Positions 12,888 through 15,759 of a stretch of 15,759 nucleotides of DNA are shown here, one piece after another. The notes beneath the pieces were generated by a model. That model saw only the letters and a list, made by a program, of their open reading frames with translations, did not search any database and was not told where the DNA came from. Position 1 is the first letter of the stretch. Each line of letters opens with the position of its first letter. The DNA comes from an uncultured Collinsella sp. (GTDB taxonomy: Bacteria; Actinomycetota; Coriobacteriia; Coriobacteriales; Coriobacteriaceae), in contig CABUUG010000030.1 of assembly GCA_902494605.1 (NCBI GenBank), forward strand, positions 1 to 15,759, given 5' to 3'. The position numbers were made by a program, and so were the translations under genes.

Positions 12888-13712
12888 ATGACTGCGCCGT
12901 CTGATTTCAATTCGACCCCCGAGCTCGACGCCACCCTTGTATTTCGCGTGGCCTACGATGGCTCCTCCTTTAGCGGATTTGCCGAGCAGCCGGGCCAGAC
13001 GACGGTCGCGGGCGAGTTACGCCGTGCCATTGAGACGTTGCTGCGCCGCCCAATCGATCTGACGTGCGCGGGGCGTACCGATGCCGGCGTTCATGCGGTG
13101 GCCCAATACATCAGCGTGCCCGTAACGGACGCTGAGCTCGCTTTGACGCGCCGTAGGTGGCTGAGGGCTATGGATGCCCTCCTGGGCAAAGATATCGCCA
13201 TAAACGAGGTCTACAAGGCTCGTAAGGGCTTTTCTGCACGTTTTGACGCGCGCTCTCGCACTTACACCTATCGCATTGCCGACCGTGATGCGCGGCCCGT
13301 GCTGTCACGCGGGGCCGTGTGGTGGCATCGCTATCCCCTCGACGTCGATGCGATGGCGGCCGCCTGCCCTGCGCTTTTGGGCGAGCAGGACTTTAAGAGC
13401 TTTTGCAAGGTCGCCTCTGCCGTGGGCAAACCTACGCACCGCTGCGTAATGCGTGCCGAGTTTGGCCATGAGGTCGCCTTTGGCGAGGACATCCTCACGT
13501 TTACCATCGAGGGCAATGCGTTTTTGCATTCGATGGTGCGAACCATTGTGGGCACCCTCGTCGAGATCGGCATGCATCGCCGCGATCCCGAGTGGATGCG
13601 TGGGGTCATTGATGCCTGCGATCGCTCCGCTGCTGGTCCTACGGCGCCCGCCTGCGGTCTTACCTTTATGGGGGTGGACTACGACCCCACCGAGCTTGTG
13701 GTACTCGATTAG
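12888..13712 (+). CDS. truA: tRNA pseudouridine(38-40) synthase TruA
   Basis: The 274-residue enzyme converts uridines 38-40 in the tRNA anticodon arm to pseudouridine. FRVAYDGSSFSGF (19-31) and the catalytic CAGRTDAGVHA (60-70), with Asp65 as nucleophile, are clear. RTYTYRI, the CKVASA region and the later HSMVRTIVGTLVEIG complete the fold. ATG 12888 has GGGAG (12878-12882) close upstream; a TTG at 12873 would add five residues with no Shine-Dalgarno. truA after rplQ is a common order, but the strong terminator between them implies partial readthrough or a separate, unrecognised promoter. Confidence 0.95.
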   Translation: MTAPSDFNSTPELDATLVFRVAYDGSSFSGFAEQPGQTTVAGELRRAIETLLRRPIDLTCAGRTDAGVHAVAQYISVPVTDAELALTRRRWLRAMDALLGKDIAINEVYKARKGFSARFDARSRTYTYRIADRDARPVLSRGAVWWHRYPLDVDAMAAACPALLGEQDFKSFCKVASAVGKPTHRCVMRAEFGHEVAFGEDILTFTIEGNAFLHSMVRTIVGTLVEIGMHRRDPEWMRGVIDACDRSAAGPTAPACGLTFMGVDYDPTELVVLD

Positions 13713-13831
13713 GGAAGTGGCTGCCTGACGGCGATCTTTGTGTGCGGCGCCTGTGGGCGGGGCGTGTGCAACATCTGTTCTTGACGTGCATCGCGACGGG
13801 CGACCGCCCGCATTAATTAACGGGGTGTACC

Positions 13832-14908
13832 ATGAACGACAGTTTGTTACTAGCTGTCGAGAGGACGGAAAACTTGGTTCGACGTGGTTCGCATCCGCGA
13901 CTTTCGGTGATCCTGATTGTTGAGGGTTCGCCCTGCTATGCGATGCGCGCTCTCGAGAGCATCCAGAACCAAGACCTCTACGATTTGCAAATTGTCGTCG
14001 TTTGCCGCGGCGTGGTAGCTGGTGTGCGCCATTCGCTCGAAGTCGCTGCCGGCAGAGACATTCATATTGATTTGATTGATGTTGAGGACCAAGCGCCTGG
14101 TGCCTGCCTGCGTGCCGGCTTTGCGGCTTCGCGCGGCTCCCAGATCATTGCGATGAATGCCAATGAGTGGTTTGCGCCGCAGTCCCTTTCGCAGATGGTC
14201 GACAGCTCCTGCGACGCTTCGGCTGACATTGTGTTTCCCTCTGTTTCGCTCGATCGCTACGATGCTCACCGCGATCGTCATTCCCGAGTTTTGGACGCGA
14301 CATCCGTTTCTGAAGATGAGGACCAGGCAGCCTGCCTGACCCAATTGGTTTCCTGTGGTTTAATCCGACAGACCTCTGGCGTGCTGTATGATCGCGCCCT
14401 CTTTGAGGCGTGCCTTGCGCATGGCGATGCGTTTCGCACCGTGTCTTTTTTGACGTTCGCGCTTTCGCGGGCAAAGCGCGTTTCGGGATGTGGCCGTGCC
14501 CGTTTTCATGCAGTGGCGCCGTCGATTACGGAGACGTTTGACCCCACGATGTTTGCCAGGCTTTCTGATGATATCGGGGCGCTCGGCAGTCTTGCCGACT
14601 CGCTTGCCGTCGCGGGCGGTAGCGATCAGTTAAAACTGGTCTGCCAGCGGTATTACTACACCGGCCTGGTTGCCTGCATCGAAAATTTGTGTCTGAGCCC
14701 CCATGGGGTGTCTTCAATAGAGCGTTCGGCCCGTTTGCATGATATGCTCGATGCGCAGCGTACCCGTCAGATGGTTGCGGCCCTTAAGGGCAATCATCGT
14801 GGCTTGGGTCTGCTCTATGGTTCGATAGCCAGCGCCAAGCCCATGCGGTGTGCGTTGTGTACGCATCTGGCGGCCTTTTTCAATCGTTCGGGCGCCAGGA
14901 CTGTCTAG
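13832..14908 (+). CDS. Degenerate GT2-like glycosyltransferase, function unknown
   Basis: The 358-residue protein starts like a family-2 glycosyltransferase: LSVILIVEGSPCYAMRALESIQNQ (about 24-47) resembles the nucleotide-binding first strand and helix, and LQIVVVCRG (52-60) the second strand. At the place of the metal-binding DxD motif it reads IIAMNANEWFAPQSL (about 105-119), with Asn109 and Asn111 instead of Asp. The rest, rich in cysteines and ending in a basic tail, I do not recognise. No transmembrane segment or signal peptide is evident. GGGGTG (13822-13827) is a weak ribosome binding site before ATG 13832. It may be an inactive or altered-specificity transferase; the GT2 assignment is tentative. 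Codon use is less biased than in the ribosomal genes. Confidence 0.6.
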   Translation: MNDSLLLAVERTENLVRRGSHPRLSVILIVEGSPCYAMRALESIQNQDLYDLQIVVVCRGVVAGVRHSLEVAAGRDIHIDLIDVEDQAPGACLRAGFAASRGSQIIAMNANEWFAPQSLSQMVDSSCDASADIVFPSVSLDRYDAHRDRHSRVLDATSVSEDEDQAACLTQLVSCGLIRQTSGVLYDRALFEACLAHGDAFRTVSFLTFALSRAKRVSGCGRARFHAVAPSITETFDPTMFARLSDDIGALGSLADSLAVAGGSDQLKLVCQRYYYTGLVACIENLCLSPHGVSSIERSARLHDMLDAQRTRQMVAALKGNHRGLGLLYGSIASAKPMRCALCTHLAAFFNRSGARTV

Positions 14909-14916
14909 TAGCGTGA

Positions 14917-15010
14917 TTTTCGAAATAAATTGCATGGAATTGTTTCGAAATGCGTTCTTATTCACTAAAACCCTCAAATAGCGCTAAACTATTCAATCAC
15001 TAAGTGATTG
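14917..15010 (+). promoter_or_regulatory. argR upstream region: promoter with dyad operators
   Basis: Two TTTCGAAA palindromes (14918-14925 and 14943-14950) flank a near-palindrome AATTGCATGGAATT (14928-14941), making an almost symmetric block centred near 14934. Downstream, TTCACT (14961-14966) and TAAACT (14985-14990), 18 bp apart, can serve as -35 and -10, each 4 of 6. A perfect dyad, CAATCACT-A-AGTGATTG (14994-15010), covers the expected start site. TATTCA half-sites at 14959-14964 and 14990-14995 resemble halves of Gram-positive ARG boxes. ArgR autoregulation is a reasonable inference. Confidence 0.5.
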
Positions 15011-15040
15011 TCTCCGCCATCTTTTGGAGTGAGGTATTGT

Positions 15041-15478
15041 ATGGCCAAAAAACGCAATGGGCGCCAGGATGCCATCAGAGATATTGTTCGCAATAAGGAC
15101 GTACGCACGCAGCGCGTTTTGGTAGACGAGCTTCGCGCCATGGGCTTCGATTGTACGCAGGCGACTGTTTCGCGCGATATCGCGGACATGGGACTGCGTA
15201 AGCTCCCCGAGGGCATCTATGTCCTTGCCGAGGACTTGCATCTGCAGCGCATGGTTTCCGAGTTAGTTACTGGCGTACTGCGCACCGATAATCTGGTTAT
15301 GATCAAGGCGCAGCCCGGTACGGCTTCTGGTATTGCCGCAGCTGTCGATGCTGCGGAGCTGCCCGACGTGCTTGGCTCGCTTGCCGGCAACGACACGATC
15401 TTGGTCATTGCACAGACGGCCGAGGACGGCGAGCGTCTTGAGGCACTCATCAACAAGCTGAGTAACTCTCATAAGTAG
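15041..15478 (+). CDS. argR: Arginine repressor ArgR
   Basis: The 145-residue protein has the N-terminal winged helix (about 1-65) with the recognition segment TQATVSRDIADMGLRKLP (39-56). The C-terminal domain (about 75-145), which forms hexamers and binds arginine, has QPGTASGIAAAVD (91-103) and LGSLAGNDTILVI (111-123). Most ArgR proteins read GDDT at the last site; here the first Asp is Asn117 (codon AAC), so arginine sensing may differ. ATG 15041 is preceded by GGAGTGAGGT (15026-15035); upstream in-frame GTG at 15008 would add residues outside the family. No arginine genes are adjacent in the window. Confidence 0.93.
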   Translation: MAKKRNGRQDAIRDIVRNKDVRTQRVLVDELRAMGFDCTQATVSRDIADMGLRKLPEGIYVLAEDLHLQRMVSELVTGVLRTDNLVMIKAQPGTASGIAAAVDAAELPDVLGSLAGNDTILVIAQTAEDGERLEALINKLSNSHK

Positions 15479-15486
15479 GGGATGCG

Positions 15487-15505
15487 CGGCACTGCTGCTG
15501 TGCCG
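15487..15505 (+). other. Short hairpin after argR
   Basis: CGGCAC (15487-15492) pairs perfectly with GTGCCG (15500-15505) around a 7-nt loop, 8 nt after the argR stop. It has no T-run and may be a 3' stabiliser ahead of the main terminator. Confidence 0.4.
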
Positions 15506-15529
15506 ATTGTTGCTTTAGGTAATTGCCGA

Positions 15530-15558
15530 GGGCGCTGACGAAGGTCAGCGCCCTTTTT
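15530..15558 (+). terminator. Rho-independent terminator after argR
   Basis: GGGCGCTGAC (15530-15539) and GTCAGCGCCC (15544-15553) form a perfect 10-bp stem with a GAAG loop and are followed by five T residues (15554-15558). Confidence 0.93.
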
Positions 15559-15628
15559 GCATACCAGTGCCTGTTGCTCTGTCGGTCCTGTAGCCGGGGC
15601 CGTCGTGGCATCTTGTGGTATCTGCCGA

Positions 15629-15669
15629 AATAAAGAAGCGCCCGAGCAGCGTATATGCTGCTCGGGCGC
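15629..15669 (-). terminator. Terminator of the convergent minus-strand gene
   Basis: GCGCCCGAGCAGC (15638-15650) and GCTGCTCGGGCGC (15657-15669) form a perfect 13-bp stem with a 6-nt loop. Read on the minus strand, the stem is followed by TTCTTTATTTC, a T-rich tract, placing it 25 nt after the stop of the minus-strand coding end. A T6 run also exists on the plus strand (15684-15689), so backup bidirectional action is possible. Confidence 0.8.
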
Positions 15670-15693
15670 CTTGGTGTCAGTCGTTTTTTGCGC

Positions 15694-15759
15694 TTACTGG
15701 CCCGTAGAGGGGTCGGGCGTGGGCGTAGGATCGGGGGTAGGCGTAGGATCGGGTGTGGG
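15694..15759 (-). CDS. 3' end of a minus-strand gene with Pro-Thr-Pro-Asp repeat tail (partial)
   Basis: Only the last 21 codons are inside the window. They read as repeats of PTPDPT ending in PDPSTGQ and a TAA stop (15694-15696 on the complement). Such Pro-Thr-Asp tails are typical of wall-spanning or surface-exposed ends of secreted proteins and penicillin-binding proteins in Gram-positive bacteria. The catalytic or binding part lies outside the window, so no function can be assigned. A strong minus-strand terminator follows the stop, which supports a real gene end. Confidence 0.75.
   Translation of the reverse strand, partial: PTPDPTPTPDPTPTPDPSTGQ

Noticed and set aside
13781..13816. TTGACG as a -35 element for the GT2-like gene
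   Set aside because: No -10-like hexamer at 16-18 bp; the only AT-rich hexamer, CATTAA, is 24 bp away.
15638..15669. 13-bp palindrome as an inverted-repeat end of an insertion sequence
   Set aside because: It has a 6-nt loop, a T-rich tract on the minus strand and lies right after a stop codon, which fits a terminator.
1..15759. CRISPR array, tRNA, rRNA, phage or transposase genes
   Set aside because: No regular spaced repeats, no cloverleaf-like or rRNA sequence, and no recognisable transposase, integrase or phage protein were seen on either strand.

Overview
The window is chromosomal DNA from a high-GC Gram-positive bacterium. Protein style (type-Z zinc S14, L36 with a Cys-Cys-Cys-His ribbon, Cys-poor S4, short L30, one alpha subunit), base composition and gene order suggest an anaerobic gut Actinomycetota of the class Coriobacteriia, most likely Collinsella-like. 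That assignment is inference from protein style, not from a database match.

Layout. (1) Positions 75-2759 hold a divergent accessory module for selenium-dependent molybdenum hydroxylases: yqeC on the minus strand, then yqeB and an XdhC-family gene on the plus strand. (2) Positions 2760-3070 are a gene-free spacer with a long inverted repeat, a sigma70-like promoter and a foldable leader RNA. (3) Positions 3071-9312 are the distal spc operon: rplE-rpsN-rpsH-rplF-rplR-rpsE-rpmD-rplO-secY-adk-map. (4) Positions 9372-12852 are the alpha-operon block infA-rpmJ-rpsM-rpsK-rpsD-rpoA-rplQ, with its own candidate promoter and a strong intrinsic terminator. (5) truA follows, then a degenerate GT2-like glycosyltransferase of unknown role, then argR with a dyad-rich promoter and a strong terminator. 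(6) The last bases hold the 3' end of a minus-strand gene whose product ends in a Pro-Thr-Pro-Asp repeat tail, with its own terminator facing argR.

How the genes work together. The central 9.7 kb supplies ribosomal proteins, the RNA polymerase alpha subunit, initiation factor 1, the protein-export channel SecY, adenylate kinase and methionine aminopeptidase: the usual growth-rate-controlled core. Genes are packed tightly (rplO/secY and adk/map overlap), but several junctions carry perfect or near-perfect hairpins.

Most notable points: the S10-spc continuity is broken exactly before rplE, where rplX would normally sit; the neighbouring selenium-hydroxylase module is bordered on both sides by a shared repeat end; the YqeC has two cysteine clusters; the glycosyltransferase-like protein lacks the DxD motif; ArgR has Asn in place of a normally conserved arginine-contact Asp; and the argR promoter region has a nearly symmetric array of dyads. 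No CRISPR, tRNA, rRNA, transposase or phage gene was seen.
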